DNA of 53,231 nt, taken from contig DUOD01000028.1 of the NCBI GenBank assembly GCA_012838995.1, forward strand, positions 1 to 53,231. Direction: 5' to 3'. Positions 34,699-43,007 of the stretch are shown here, in pieces (position 1 is the stretch's first letter; each line of letters opens with the position of its first letter). The DNA comes from Clostridiales bacterium (GTDB lineage Bacteria; Bacillota; Clostridia; DUOD01). The position numbers and the translations under genes were made by a program. The notes under the pieces were generated by a model that saw only the letters and a program-made list of their open reading frames with translations, had not been told where the DNA came from and made no database searches.

Positions 34699-34941
34699 AT
34701 GCAAAATTTCAGTATTATGGCTATAATATTGGATAACAGGAGCAAAAACGCTCCCGAGGTGCAAGAGGTATTAACTAAGTACGGCGACGGTATAATAAGC
34801 CGTTTGGGAATACATGATGCCGACAGCAACAACGGTATCATCTCCCTGAATATAAACAAGGACGATGGATTTGTACGAGACCTTACCAATGATCTATTGC
34901 AATTGGAAGGTGTACAGGTTAAAACCTTAAAGGTTAAATAA
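34699..34941 (+). CDS. TM1266-like ACT-fold protein (putative iron-hydrogenase system regulator)
   Basis: This 80-residue protein resembles the TM1266 family, described as a putative regulator of iron-only hydrogenase systems with an ACT-like fold related to NikR. The match covers the whole length: FSIMAIILDNRSKNAPEVQE, VLTKYGDGIISRLGIHD, NGIISLNINKDD and LLQLEGVQVKTLKVK. I start at ATG 34699, 8 nt after AAAGGAGA; an in-frame GTG at 34666 precedes that site and lacks its own. No hydrogenase or maturase genes are in the window. The gene stands alone between the EF-G terminator and the pheB promoter. Confidence 0.75.
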   Translation: MQNFSIMAIILDNRSKNAPEVQEVLTKYGDGIISRLGIHDADSNNGIISLNINKDDGFVRDLTNDLLQLEGVQVKTLKVK

Positions 34942-35006
34942 ATATACCCTAATAGTTTGTCCATTTTAAAAGCAAATATACTTAAAAAATGAAGAAATAG
35001 ATAGAA

Positions 35007-35070
35007 AACCCCAGGTATACTTAATAGTTCCCTTAATTTCAAGTTATTCAGCCATTGTATACCTGGGGTT
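35007..35070. repeat. 14-bp perfect inverted repeat ahead of pheB-hom-lysC
   Basis: AACCCCAGGTATAC (35007-35020) and its exact complement GTATACCTGGGGTT (35057-35070) are separated by 36 nt. The right arm overlaps the -35 element and spacer of the promoter below. There is no T-run, so a terminator is unlikely. It fits a pair of oppositely oriented repressor sites, or a long-stem RNA if transcription starts further upstream. Confidence 0.8.
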
Positions 35071-35083
35071 AATGTGTTAGAAT
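35056..35083 (+). promoter_or_regulatory. Promoter of pheB-hom-lysC
   Basis: TTGTAT (35056-35061), 16 nt, TAGAAT (35078-35083). Transcription would start near 35090, leaving a leader of about 45 nt before the chosen pheB start. Confidence 0.55.
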
Positions 35084-35134
35084 TCTCTCATGTATGAACA
35101 AATGTCTTCTGTACAAAGACAATGGGGGAGACTT

Positions 35135-35578
35135 ATGCACAATAAAACTACCTTTTATTTAGTGGATGCATCAGTGCTTCCGGAGGTTTTTACCTCGGTG
35201 GTAAAGGCTAAAAGACTTTTAAAGCTGGGTAAAGTAAATACCGTTAATGAAGCCGTCAAAGCAGTGGGCATTAGCAGGAGTGCCTATTATAAGTATAAAG
35301 AGGCGGTATTTCCCTTCACCGAGGGTACACGAGGCAAAATTCTAACCTTGGCTTTGGTACTGGAAGACGTGCCGGGTGTTTTATCCAGCATATTGAATAT
35401 CATTGCCGAGGCCAGGGCCAATATATTAACCATGAATCAAAATATACCCGTCCATGGTTTGGCCAACGTCACTATTTCCATAGACACCAAAGAATTGAGG
35501 GAAGATACCGACTATCTTATAAGTATGTTGGGTGAACAAAAAGGGGTACAAAAAATAGAAATTTTGGCAAAGGAATGA
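35135..35578 (+). CDS. pheB: ACT-domain protein PheB (UPF0735)
   Basis: The product has about 147 residues: an N-terminal segment resembling a helix-turn-helix (KLGKVNTVNEAVKAVGISRS ... AYYKYKEAVFPF) followed by an ACT domain (LALVLEDVPGVLSSILNIIA ... NILTMNQNIPVHG). This matches the PheB/UPF0735 family, often next to pheA or hom in Firmicutes and presumed to bind an amino acid. Its exact role is unproven; it may regulate this operon. I start at ATG 35135, just after GGGGGAGA; the ATG at 35090 coincides with the predicted transcription start and has no ribosome binding site. The stop is 48 nt before hom. Confidence 0.85.
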   Translation: MHNKTTFYLVDASVLPEVFTSVVKAKRLLKLGKVNTVNEAVKAVGISRSAYYKYKEAVFPFTEGTRGKILTLALVLEDVPGVLSSILNIIAEARANILTMNQNIPVHGLANVTISIDTKELREDTDYLISMLGEQKGVQKIEILAKE

Positions 35579-35626
35579 GCAAAGTCTGAAGTCTATTAAT
35601 TGTTAATGATAAGGAAGGGATAAAAA

Positions 35627-36880
35627 ATGGCTAATATAGGCATAATGGGACATGGAGTTGTGGGTTCCGGTGTTGTTGAGGTGCTGACCAAAAACAGCAG
35701 CAGCATAGAAAAAAAGGCGGGTCAGCCCGTAAAAATAAAAAAGATCCTGGACTTGAAAGAGTTTAACGACAGTCCGTACAAGGAGCTGTTCACCAAAAAT
35801 CCGGACGATATACTGGAGGATCCCGATGTTCCCATAGTAGTGGAGGTTATGGGAGGCAAGGAGCCAGCCTATACCTATGTAAAAAAAGCCATTATGTCAG
35901 GCAAGCATGTGGTTACTTCTAATAAGGAATTGGTTGCCCAGTACGGTGCGGAATTATTGAAACTGGCAAAGGAAAAGGATGTAAATTTCCTCTTCGAAGC
36001 CAGTGTGGGTGGCGGTATACCCATTATAAGACCCTTGAGCGAGTGTTTGGCTGCCAATGAAATAACCGAAATAATCGGCATATTAAACGGCACCACAAAT
36101 TATATCCTTACTAAAATGAAAAAGGAAGGAATGCGATTTGAAGAGGCCCTTTCCGACGCCCAACAAAAGGGTTATGCCGAAAGGGATCCGTCCGATGATG
36201 TAGAGGGCTATGATGCGGCCCGTAAGCTTGCAATACTGGCTTCCATTGCCTACGACGAAAGGGTGGACTATCACCGTATCCATACCGAGGGCATTACTTC
36301 CATAACCAAAGAGGATGCCATTTATGCGGATTATATGGGTAAGGCCATAAAGCTTTTGGCCATATGCCGAAGCTTAGGCGACCGACTGATGCTAAGGGTG
36401 TCGCCGGTTATGATAGACAGGCTCAGTCCCCTTGCCAATGTGGACGATGTGTTCAATGCAATAATGGTAAGGGGCAATGCCATAGGAGACGTTATGTTTT
36501 ACGGCAGGGGAGCCGGCAAGTTGCCCACTGCCAGCGCGGTGGTAGGGGATATCATTGACGCGGTAAAACACCTGGAAACCAAGAAGAAAAATGTTTGGTC
36601 CAGAGAAAATGATGACAATGTCATGGATATAATGGAAACCGAAACAAGGTATTTCGTCAGAGTGGAGTACGACGATGAGGACAAAGCGGCCGATGCAGTA
36701 AAATCAATATTCAAAGATTGCCAGCTAATAATGTGCAACGATCAGTCCTTAAAAAATGAACTGGGTTTCGTTACATCAACGGCAAAGGAAAAGGAGCTTG
36801 CGTCTTTATTTGAGATACTGATCGGTCATAAGGATATAAAATCCATAAAAAATAAAATTAGGATAGAGCACAACCTATAG
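35627..36880 (+). CDS. hom: Homoserine dehydrogenase
   Basis: This enzyme reduces aspartate semialdehyde to homoserine with NAD(P)H, on the route to threonine and methionine. It has 417 residues. The N-terminal nucleotide-binding motif is GIMGHGVVGSGVVEVL, followed by VVTSNKELVAQYG, FEASVGGGIPIIRPL, the catalytic-domain signature NGTTNYILTKM, and DPSDDVEGYDAARKLAILAS. A C-terminal ACT domain (about residues 345-417, TRYFVRVEYDDEDKAADAV) should give threonine feedback. The ribosome binding site AAGGAAGGG precedes the ATG. It is followed at 35 nt by lysC, so the first and third steps of the aspartate pathway are co-expressed. thrB, thrC and asd are not in the window. Confidence 0.96.
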   Translation: MANIGIMGHGVVGSGVVEVLTKNSSSIEKKAGQPVKIKKILDLKEFNDSPYKELFTKNPDDILEDPDVPIVVEVMGGKEPAYTYVKKAIMSGKHVVTSNKELVAQYGAELLKLAKEKDVNFLFEASVGGGIPIIRPLSECLAANEITEIIGILNGTTNYILTKMKKEGMRFEEALSDAQQKGYAERDPSDDVEGYDAARKLAILASIAYDERVDYHRIHTEGITSITKEDAIYADYMGKAIKLLAICRSLGDRLMLRVSPVMIDRLSPLANVDDVFNAIMVRGNAIGDVMFYGRGAGKLPTASAVVGDIIDAVKHLETKKKNVWSRENDDNVMDIMETETRYFVRVEYDDEDKAADAVKSIFKDCQLIMCNDQSLKNELGFVTSTAKEKELASLFEILIGHKDIKSIKNKIRIEHNL

Positions 36881-36915
36881 ACAGTAGCATATTCGAGAGT
36901 TAGGGGGAAGGATCT

Positions 36916-38139
36916 TTGGCATTAATTGTACAAAAATACGGAGGCAGTTCGGTTGCAGATGCACAGAAGGTAATGAATGTAGCAAAAAGAATAGTCAGAG
37001 AAAAGGACAAGGGAAATGATGTAGTTACGGTGGTATCTGCCCAGGGCGACACTACCGACCACTTGATCGAAATGGCCAAGGAGATAAACAGTCATCCGTC
37101 CAAGAGGGAAATGGATATGCTTCTTTCCACAGGGGAACAGATATCCATCTCCCTATTGGCGATGGCCGTTGAAAGGTTGGGTTATCCCGTTATTTCCTTA
37201 ACCGGTCCCCAGGTGGGCATCAAAACCAGCAGCGTGCACAGCAACGCCAGGATAATATCAATCGATATTACCCGGATAAAAAAGGAGTTACAAAAGGGAA
37301 AAATCATAATAGTAGCCGGCTTTCAGGGCGTTGATGAAAACAACGACATAACCACCCTGGGCAGGGGTGGGTCGGATACTACAGCCGTTGCCTTGGCGGC
37401 GGCATTAAAGGCAGATTTTTGTGAGATATATACCGACGTGGATGGTGTATACACTGCAGATCCCAGATTAGTACCCCAGGCAAGCAAACTTAAATATATT
37501 TCCTATGATGAGATGTTGGAAATGGCCAGCCTGGGCGCAAGGATACTCCATAACAGGTCGGTGGAACTGGCAAAGAAATACCGGGTACCCCTGGTGGTAA
37601 AATCCAGTTTCGGCGATAACGACGGTACTTATGTCAAGGAGGTAGAAAAAGTGGAAGATAAAATGGTGGTGACGGGCGTTGCCCATGATACTAACGTGGC
37701 GAGGATTGCGGTGTTAGGTATTAAGGATAAACCCGGTATGGCCTATAAACTGTTTGATTTATTGGCAAAGAATAATATAGACGTGGATGTAATCATCCAA
37801 AGTATAGGCAGGGAAGAGGACAAGGACATATCCTTTACCGTAAGCAGTTCAAACCTGGAAAAGGCTTTGGAATTGATAAAAGAAAACCTTGATTACCTGG
37901 AAGCAAGGGGTGTTAAGTACAGGGATAATGTGGCCAAGGTTTCAATAGTAGGTGCCGGTATGGTAAACAACCCCGGTGTGGCTGCTTTAATGTTTGAAGC
38001 CCTTGCCGAGGCCAATATAAATATCGGTATGATTACCACATCGGAAATCAAGGTTTCGTGTTTGATAAACGAGGAGGATGTGGAAAAGGCAGTAAAAGCC
38101 ATACATGATAAATTCCAATTGCATAAGATACATCAATAA
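36916..38139 (+). CDS. lysC: Aspartate kinase
   Basis: This enzyme phosphorylates aspartate, the committing step for lysine, threonine and methionine. It has 407 residues. The kinase domain has VQKYGGSSVADAQKV, LSTGEQISISLLAMA, GFQGVDENNDITTLGRGGSD and TDVDGVYTADPRLVPQA. Two ACT domains fill about residues 265-407 (IKDKPGMAYKLFDLLAKNNI; SIVGAGMVNNPGVAALMFEA). The length and ACT pair resemble the alpha subunit of the lysine/threonine-sensitive type, where an internal start can give a separate beta subunit. The start is TTG with GGGGGAAGG upstream. A terminator follows at the stop codon. Confidence 0.97.
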   Translation: MALIVQKYGGSSVADAQKVMNVAKRIVREKDKGNDVVTVVSAQGDTTDHLIEMAKEINSHPSKREMDMLLSTGEQISISLLAMAVERLGYPVISLTGPQVGIKTSSVHSNARIISIDITRIKKELQKGKIIIVAGFQGVDENNDITTLGRGGSDTTAVALAAALKADFCEIYTDVDGVYTADPRLVPQASKLKYISYDEMLEMASLGARILHNRSVELAKKYRVPLVVKSSFGDNDGTYVKEVEKVEDKMVVTGVAHDTNVARIAVLGIKDKPGMAYKLFDLLAKNNIDVDVIIQSIGREEDKDISFTVSSSNLEKALELIKENLDYLEARGVKYRDNVAKVSIVGAGMVNNPGVAALMFEALAEANINIGMITTSEIKVSCLINEEDVEKAVKAIHDKFQLHKIHQ

Positions 38140-38168
38140 AAAAATACCGGATGTTTCCGGTATTTTTT
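38139..38168 (+). terminator. Terminator of pheB-hom-lysC
   Basis: AAAAAATACCGG (38139-38150) pairs with CCGGTATTTTTT (38157-38168). A12-bp stem with a 6-nt loop and a T-run within the distal arm. Confidence 0.85.
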
Positions 38169-38422
38169 GTTGACGGAAAACCCTATTAAACTGACATAAG
38201 GGTACCGCCCAAAGATCCATCCTTTAAAGGACGGTGGCCGCTTTCCCCGCCCAAAAGTTCAAATGATACTGAATTTTACAATATATTGTTGTATAATAAT
38301 ATAGCAGAACCAGTTACAGGACCTGCTTATGGGTACATATATTACCCACTTTTGCGGCACAGGGGAGTGCCACCACCGGTTGAAAGGTAAATATGGTATA
38401 AAAAAAGAAAGGAGCCACGATT

Positions 38423-40291
38423 ATGAAACCCGGTCAGCCGATAGTGTCAATACCTGATAAGTTGGATTGGGGAGAGAGCTATATTCCCACCGGTAACGAG
38501 TATATTGCTATTCCGTGCATAGATACCGATACGGCGGGTATAAAGAATTTTAATACAATGTTTATGAGGTATAGGGTGCTGTTAGAAGTGGGTTCCGACG
38601 AAAGGCAAAAGGATTGTTATTTGTTTGTTCCATTGTTGGAAATAGAAGGACAGCCCCATAAACTCGATAAAAGCAAATTGGTTTGGAAAAAGCTGGGCAG
38701 CTGGGTGCCTAGCTTTACCTATGAGGACCAACAGGTTGCCCTTACCGGTACCATAGTTGCACCGTTGAAGGAAAAGGGTTTTATGTACATTTTAAATCTT
38801 ACCAATAAAGGACAGGATGCGGATTTCACTTTAGGACTAAAGGGTATGACAAAACATATCCATGAATTGATTTTTTCCCGCCAGTCGGTTTGCGGTGTAA
38901 AAAATGCGCAGCTGGACCAGTGGACCAAAAACTTGGTGCTGGGGTTTAAGTCGTATAACGGCAGTCTGGCTTATGCCATCGGTTCCTCCATGGAAGACGT
39001 CAAATGGGAGTTTTACGGTAAGCCCATCGATATAAACAAACCCGTGCAGTACAAGGCGTATAACAAAATACACTTGGAACAGGGGCAAGGGGCAGAAGTA
39101 TGTTTTTATATCTCGGTTAACCTTGAAGAGGACGGCGCCGCCGCAAATCTCATACACCTCAAAAGACGGGGATATAAACAAATGCTGGAAGAAACGCTAA
39201 ATTGGCTGAGGAGCAAGGAAAAATCCCATGAAGACAAGGACGTTCAAAAGATAGCCAATGAAAACCTGTTCTTTAATTACTTTTTCAGCGTGGGCAAGGC
39301 CATGGACACCGACGAGTATGCACCGCTGACCTCCAGAAGTCCTTTGTATGATGAAAGCGGTGCATTCCGTGAGAGGGATAGCCTGTTATGGTCCATGCCG
39401 GCTTTGACCATGGTGGACAAAACCCGGGCAAGTAAGGTGTTGGAATTTATATTCGAGCATCATTTCGTCAATGCCGGCCAAAATATCCATTATATAGACG
39501 GGAGGGTGCTGTTTCCCGGTTTTGGACTGGATCAAGTGGCGGCGTATTATATAGCCCTGGAAAATTACATAGATGCCACCGAGGATTACGATATATTAAA
39601 CAGGGGTAATATTAGGGAGGCGTTATCCTTCCTGGAGGGGGTAATAGATGAAAGGTACGATGAGGATGTAGGGCTTTATTCCACCTTCCTATTGCCATCC
39701 AACCACCCGGCGGAGCACCCCTTCGTTATATATGACAACGTGCTGGTATGGAAGGCATTTTGTATAATGAACCGGCTTAACAGGATAATGGAGAATTTTT
39801 CCCTTGAGCGGTATTTTGAGGAAAAGGCGGATGCGTTAAAGGATAAAATACTGCAACACGGTATAGTAGAGGTGGGGGGCAAAAAAATATTTGCCTGGTC
39901 AACCGACGGTCGGGGCGGGCACCGAATATACAACGACCCCTCCGGCAGCCTGGTGTTGCTGAGCTATCTTGGCTTTGTAGATGAAGATGACGATGTGTAT
40001 ACCAACACGTTGGAGTATCTATATTCAAAGGACTATAAATATTATATGTCCGATGCCGATTTTGACGAACTGGCGTGCAGTCGGCATCCCAATTCCCTTT
40101 CCACCCTGGGCTTGTGTGCCGGATTGTTATCCCCCAGGCGGAAAAAGGCATTGAAACACATAAAACGGATGCCCATGGACAGCGGCCTGTTTTGCGAAAG
40201 GGTGTATCCGGATACCGGAATAATCAGTTCGGGGGCGGCCTTTGCGGCCGGTGCGGGATTTTTGGCCTGGGCGCTGCTCCAAGGCGAGTAA
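38423..40291 (+). CDS. Cytosolic (alpha/alpha)6-type protein, glycosidase-like, unassigned
   Basis: I do not recognise a named family with certainty. The 622-residue protein has no signal peptide. The N-terminal third (1-270) looks beta-rich and could be a beta-sandwich domain. The rest is helical with the rhythm of an (alpha/alpha)6 toroid: RERDSLLWSMPALTMVDKTR, then FEHHFVNAGQNIHYIDGRV, GFGLDQVAAYYIALENYIDA, DNVLVWKAFCIMNRLNRIM and DPSGSLVLLSYLGFVDEDDD. The RERD and GLDQ segments resemble acidic active-site regions of GH15-, GH63- and GH125-like enzymes. It stands alone, with GAAAGGAG ahead of the ATG and no carbohydrate transporter nearby. A phosphorylase or an intracellular glycosidase are both possible. 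Confidence 0.55.
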   Translation: MKPGQPIVSIPDKLDWGESYIPTGNEYIAIPCIDTDTAGIKNFNTMFMRYRVLLEVGSDERQKDCYLFVPLLEIEGQPHKLDKSKLVWKKLGSWVPSFTYEDQQVALTGTIVAPLKEKGFMYILNLTNKGQDADFTLGLKGMTKHIHELIFSRQSVCGVKNAQLDQWTKNLVLGFKSYNGSLAYAIGSSMEDVKWEFYGKPIDINKPVQYKAYNKIHLEQGQGAEVCFYISVNLEEDGAAANLIHLKRRGYKQMLEETLNWLRSKEKSHEDKDVQKIANENLFFNYFFSVGKAMDTDEYAPLTSRSPLYDESGAFRERDSLLWSMPALTMVDKTRASKVLEFIFEHHFVNAGQNIHYIDGRVLFPGFGLDQVAAYYIALENYIDATEDYDILNRGNIREALSFLEGVIDERYDEDVGLYSTFLLPSNHPAEHPFVIYDNVLVWKAFCIMNRLNRIMENFSLERYFEEKADALKDKILQHGIVEVGGKKIFAWSTDGRGGHRIYNDPSGSLVLLSYLGFVDEDDDVYTNTLEYLYSKDYKYYMSDADFDELACSRHPNSLSTLGLCAGLLSPRRKKALKHIKRMPMDSGLFCERVYPDTGIISSGAAFAAGAGFLAWALLQGE

Positions 40292-40461
40292 TACCCCATG
40301 CAGTCCGGTAGAAATTGATACGGCAACCAAGGGATAGCAATCTCGGGATCAAGGAGACCCATCTAACTACGGTGCGTAAACCCGTGGTTTGTCGAGCAAA
40401 TACATGGAATAACTAATGTAAGCATTACGGTCGTACATTATACAATTTCAGGAGGTAACAT

Positions 40462-41625
40462 ATGTACGGTATAAAAGGAGCAAAGATATACACCATGACC
40501 GGCCGGTTGTACCAGGCCGGGGATATATTGATACAAGGGGACAAGATAATAGACGTTAAGGAGCATATCGATTTTCCCGAGGGCACGGAGGTTATACAGG
40601 CCCATGGGAAGACCGTTATGCCCGGTATTATAGATGCCCACTGCCACGTAGGCATGTGGGAGGACGGAATGGGCTTCGAGGGCAGTGACGGTAATGAGAT
40701 GACCGATCCGGTTACTCCCCATTTAAGGGCGATAGACGGTATAAACCACAGGGATAGGGCCTTTCAAGAAGCATTAAGCCACGGTATTACCACGGTAGTA
40801 ACCGGCCCGGGCAGTGCCAACGTACTGGGAGGACAGTTTGCCGCCTTAAAGACCTTTGGCAAACGGGTAGAAGATATGATAATAAAAGAACCTATAGCCG
40901 TAAAGGCCGCCTTTGGCGAAAATCCCAAAAAAGTGTACCATGACCAGCAAAAGGCGCCTACCACCAGGATGGCTACTGCAGCCATCTTAAGAGAGACCCT
41001 GATAAAGGCAAAGGAGTACGGCCAAAAGCTGGAACAAGCCAAACAAGATGAGGACAAACGTCCGGAGCCTGATCTTAAGATGGATATAATGTTGGAAGTG
41101 CTAAGGGGCAACCTGCCCCTTAAGATACATGCCCATCGGGAAGATGATATTTTGACCGCCCTGCGAGTGGTAAAGGAATTTAATTTAAAGGCCACCATAG
41201 ACCATTGCACCGAAGGGCATATGATCCCAGAATTCCTTGCCGAAGCCGGCGTAGGCGTCATTGTCGGGCCGCTGCTTTCCGACCGTTCAAAAATCGAGCT
41301 TAGGAATATGACCTTTGAAGCACCGGGTATATTAAGCAGAGCGGGTTTAAAAGTGGCTATCATGACCGATCATCCGGTTATACCCGTTCAGTATTTACCG
41401 GTATGTGCTGCCATAGCCGTAAGGGAAGGTATGGACGAAATGGAAGCCCTTAGGGCAATAACCATAAATGCCGCTAATATAGTCGGACTGGGCGATAGGC
41501 TGGGGAGTATAGAACCCGGCAAGGATGCGGATTTAGTAATTATGGACGGCCATCCCCTGGAGTTTATGACTCGGGTGGAGATGGTATTTGTAAACGGACA
41601 GGTGGCCTATAAAAGAACAGCATAA
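40462..41625 (+). CDS. Metal-dependent amidohydrolase (imidazolonepropionase-like)
   Basis: This is a 387-residue cytosolic member of the amidohydrolase superfamily. The beta-barrel metal site is visible as IIDAHCHVGM (HxH), with later ligands likely in LKIHAHREDD, TIDHCTEGH and the Asp in MTDHPVIPV. The N-terminal (KGAKIYTMTGRLYQAGDILI) and C-terminal (LGSIEPGKDADLVIMDGHPL) parts form the small beta-sandwich typical of imidazolonepropionase and related enzymes. The substrate is unknown. No histidine, hydantoin or pyrimidine genes adjoin it, and Clostridia commonly carry this protein as an orphan. The ribosome binding site CAGGAGG precedes the ATG. A weak terminator (GGCGG/CCGCC with TTTT) follows at 41645-41662. 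Confidence 0.85.
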   Translation: MYGIKGAKIYTMTGRLYQAGDILIQGDKIIDVKEHIDFPEGTEVIQAHGKTVMPGIIDAHCHVGMWEDGMGFEGSDGNEMTDPVTPHLRAIDGINHRDRAFQEALSHGITTVVTGPGSANVLGGQFAALKTFGKRVEDMIIKEPIAVKAAFGENPKKVYHDQQKAPTTRMATAAILRETLIKAKEYGQKLEQAKQDEDKRPEPDLKMDIMLEVLRGNLPLKIHAHREDDILTALRVVKEFNLKATIDHCTEGHMIPEFLAEAGVGVIVGPLLSDRSKIELRNMTFEAPGILSRAGLKVAIMTDHPVIPVQYLPVCAAIAVREGMDEMEALRAITINAANIVGLGDRLGSIEPGKDADLVIMDGHPLEFMTRVEMVFVNGQVAYKRTA

Positions 41626-41864
41626 AAGGTAGGCATACCCTTAGGGCGGTTACCGCCTTTTAACTGAGGATGGGATACCACAAGTATGTAGGATTAAGGC
41701 CGGACATGGAAAGCCGTTATACTTTCTGTATTGTCAAATATTATAGACAGAAGATGGAGTGCTTTTAAATAAGATAAACGTTTTTTTGCTCAAACTCGGG
41801 CTTGGGTTAGGTACCTTGGCTCCATAAAAAGATAAAATATAAACATATAAGGTGATAAAATATA

Positions 41865-41892
41865 TTGAAAAATCGTAAAATAGTTGTATAAT
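41865..41892 (+). promoter_or_regulatory. Promoter of the ribU transcript
   Basis: TTGAAA (41865-41870), 16 nt, TATAAT (41887-41892), about 30 nt upstream of the riboswitch. Confidence 0.7.
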
Positions 41893-41921
41893 ATTGATTA
41901 TAAACTTAATAACTGTTATTT

Positions 41922-42033
41922 ATATCTTCGGGAACAGGTGAAATTCCTTACCGGCGGTTAAAGCCCGCGAGCCTCAACGGTTGATTTGGTGAAATTCCAA
42001 AGCCGACAGTAAAGTCTGGACGGGAGAAGATAT
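41922..42033 (+). ncRNA. FMN riboswitch (RFN element)
   Basis: The sequence carries the conserved RFN core: ATATCTTCGGGAACAGGTG at the 5' side, GAAATTCCTTACCGGCGGT, AAGCCCGCGAGC, TGGTGAAATTCCAAAGCCGAC, AGTAAAGTCTGGACGGGAGAA (split at 20) and the P1 closing strand GAAGATAT pairing with ATATCTTC. It senses FMN and controls the riboflavin transporter downstream through the terminator at 42096. Confidence 0.95.
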
Positions 42034-42095
42034 TTTATAATGTGCAGTCCAATGCTGTTATTATGTATGGTGTGATACTGCTCCATTGTAAATAT

Positions 42096-42127
42096 AAAAA
42101 GTTCCCGAAGGATAACGGGAACTTTTT
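42096..42127 (+). terminator. Expression-platform terminator of the FMN riboswitch
   Basis: AAAAAGTTCCCG (42096-42107) pairs with CGGGAACTTTTT (42116-42127), 12 bp with an 8-nt loop and a T-run. The proximal arm can instead pair with the 5' edge of the aptamer (see findings), giving a switch. Confidence 0.85.
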
Positions 42128-42164
42128 TATTGTATTATTTTAAAATTTTAGGGAGGTTTTCAGT

Positions 42165-42752
42165 TTGAACGTAAAAACAAAGTATACCATAAAAATTGCA
42201 TTGCTGGCCGCCATAGCATTTATCCTGATGTTGTTTCAATTTCCCGTACCCGTATTCCCGGGTTTTTTAAAAATCGATTTTAGCGATCTCCCGGCACTGC
42301 TAGGATCCTTTGCCTTGGGACCCATTGCAGGCATGATCATAGAGGCAGTTAAAAACTTGCTCCATGCCCTGATAAGGGGTACTCAAACCGGTGGTGTGGG
42401 GGAACTGTCCAATTTTATAGTGGGCAGTGCCCTGGCGGTACCGGCGGGCCTTGTTTATCTGAGACAGAAGACCAAAAAGGGTGCCGTCAAGGGTTTGGTG
42501 GTTGGCGTGCTGGCCATGGCGGTGGTAGCCAGTTTTTCCAATTACTTTTTGGTGTTGCCCTTGTATCAAAAGGTATTAGGGATGCCCCTGGAAGTAATAG
42601 TGGAATCGTCCTCCAAGGTCAACAGCGCCATTGTAGACTTAAGGTCCCTTATAATTTACGGTATCCTGCCTTTTAACTTGGTCAAGGGTACGGCAGTGTC
42701 AATAGTAACGGCATTGCTATACAAAAGGCTGTCGTGGTTGCTCCGCAAATAG
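42165..42752 (+). CDS. ribU: Riboflavin ECF transporter substrate-binding component
   Basis: This is the S-component of an energy-coupling factor vitamin transporter, embedded in the membrane. It has 195 residues with about five or six hydrophobic helices and the RibU landmarks FPGFLKIDFSDLPALLGSFA (here read at 20), ALGPIAGMIIEAVKNLLHAL and GELSNFIVGSALAVPAG. The start is TTG with GGGAGG upstream. It binds riboflavin and docks with a shared EcfAAT module encoded elsewhere. The FMN riboswitch directly ahead gives independent support for the substrate. Confidence 0.93.
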   Translation: MNVKTKYTIKIALLAAIAFILMLFQFPVPVFPGFLKIDFSDLPALLGSFALGPIAGMIIEAVKNLLHALIRGTQTGGVGELSNFIVGSALAVPAGLVYLRQKTKKGAVKGLVVGVLAMAVVASFSNYFLVLPLYQKVLGMPLEVIVESSSKVNSAIVDLRSLIIYGILPFNLVKGTAVSIVTALLYKRLSWLLRK

Positions 42753-42794
42753 TCTGCAAAAAACAAACGTTTTGCCTAAAACATATTGGAGGGG

Positions 42795-42920
42795 CCTGGC
42801 CTGGTTATTCCAACTTATTAACCAAACCTGCTAAAACACACTGAAGGGATGCGTTCCTTTCCTGGCCTGTTGGTTCCAACTTGTTTATCTGTACCGGCCA
42901 AAACATGCTAAAAGTTGCAT
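42795..42920. repeat. Imperfect 66-nt direct repeat downstream of ribU
   Basis: CCTGGCCTGGTTATTCCAAC at 42795 recurs as CCTGGCCTGTTGGTTCCAAC at 42861, and the similarity extends weakly to CTAAAAC and CCAAAAC. The intergene 42753-43007 holds no gene I can support. Confidence 0.5.
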
Positions 42921-43007
42921 CCCTCCATCATATAGACCATCCCTTTATAAAAGTTATAGAACTTTATAAAAAAAGTATGTTGTCGGCAGGTGTGTTCCCC
43001 TACCTTA

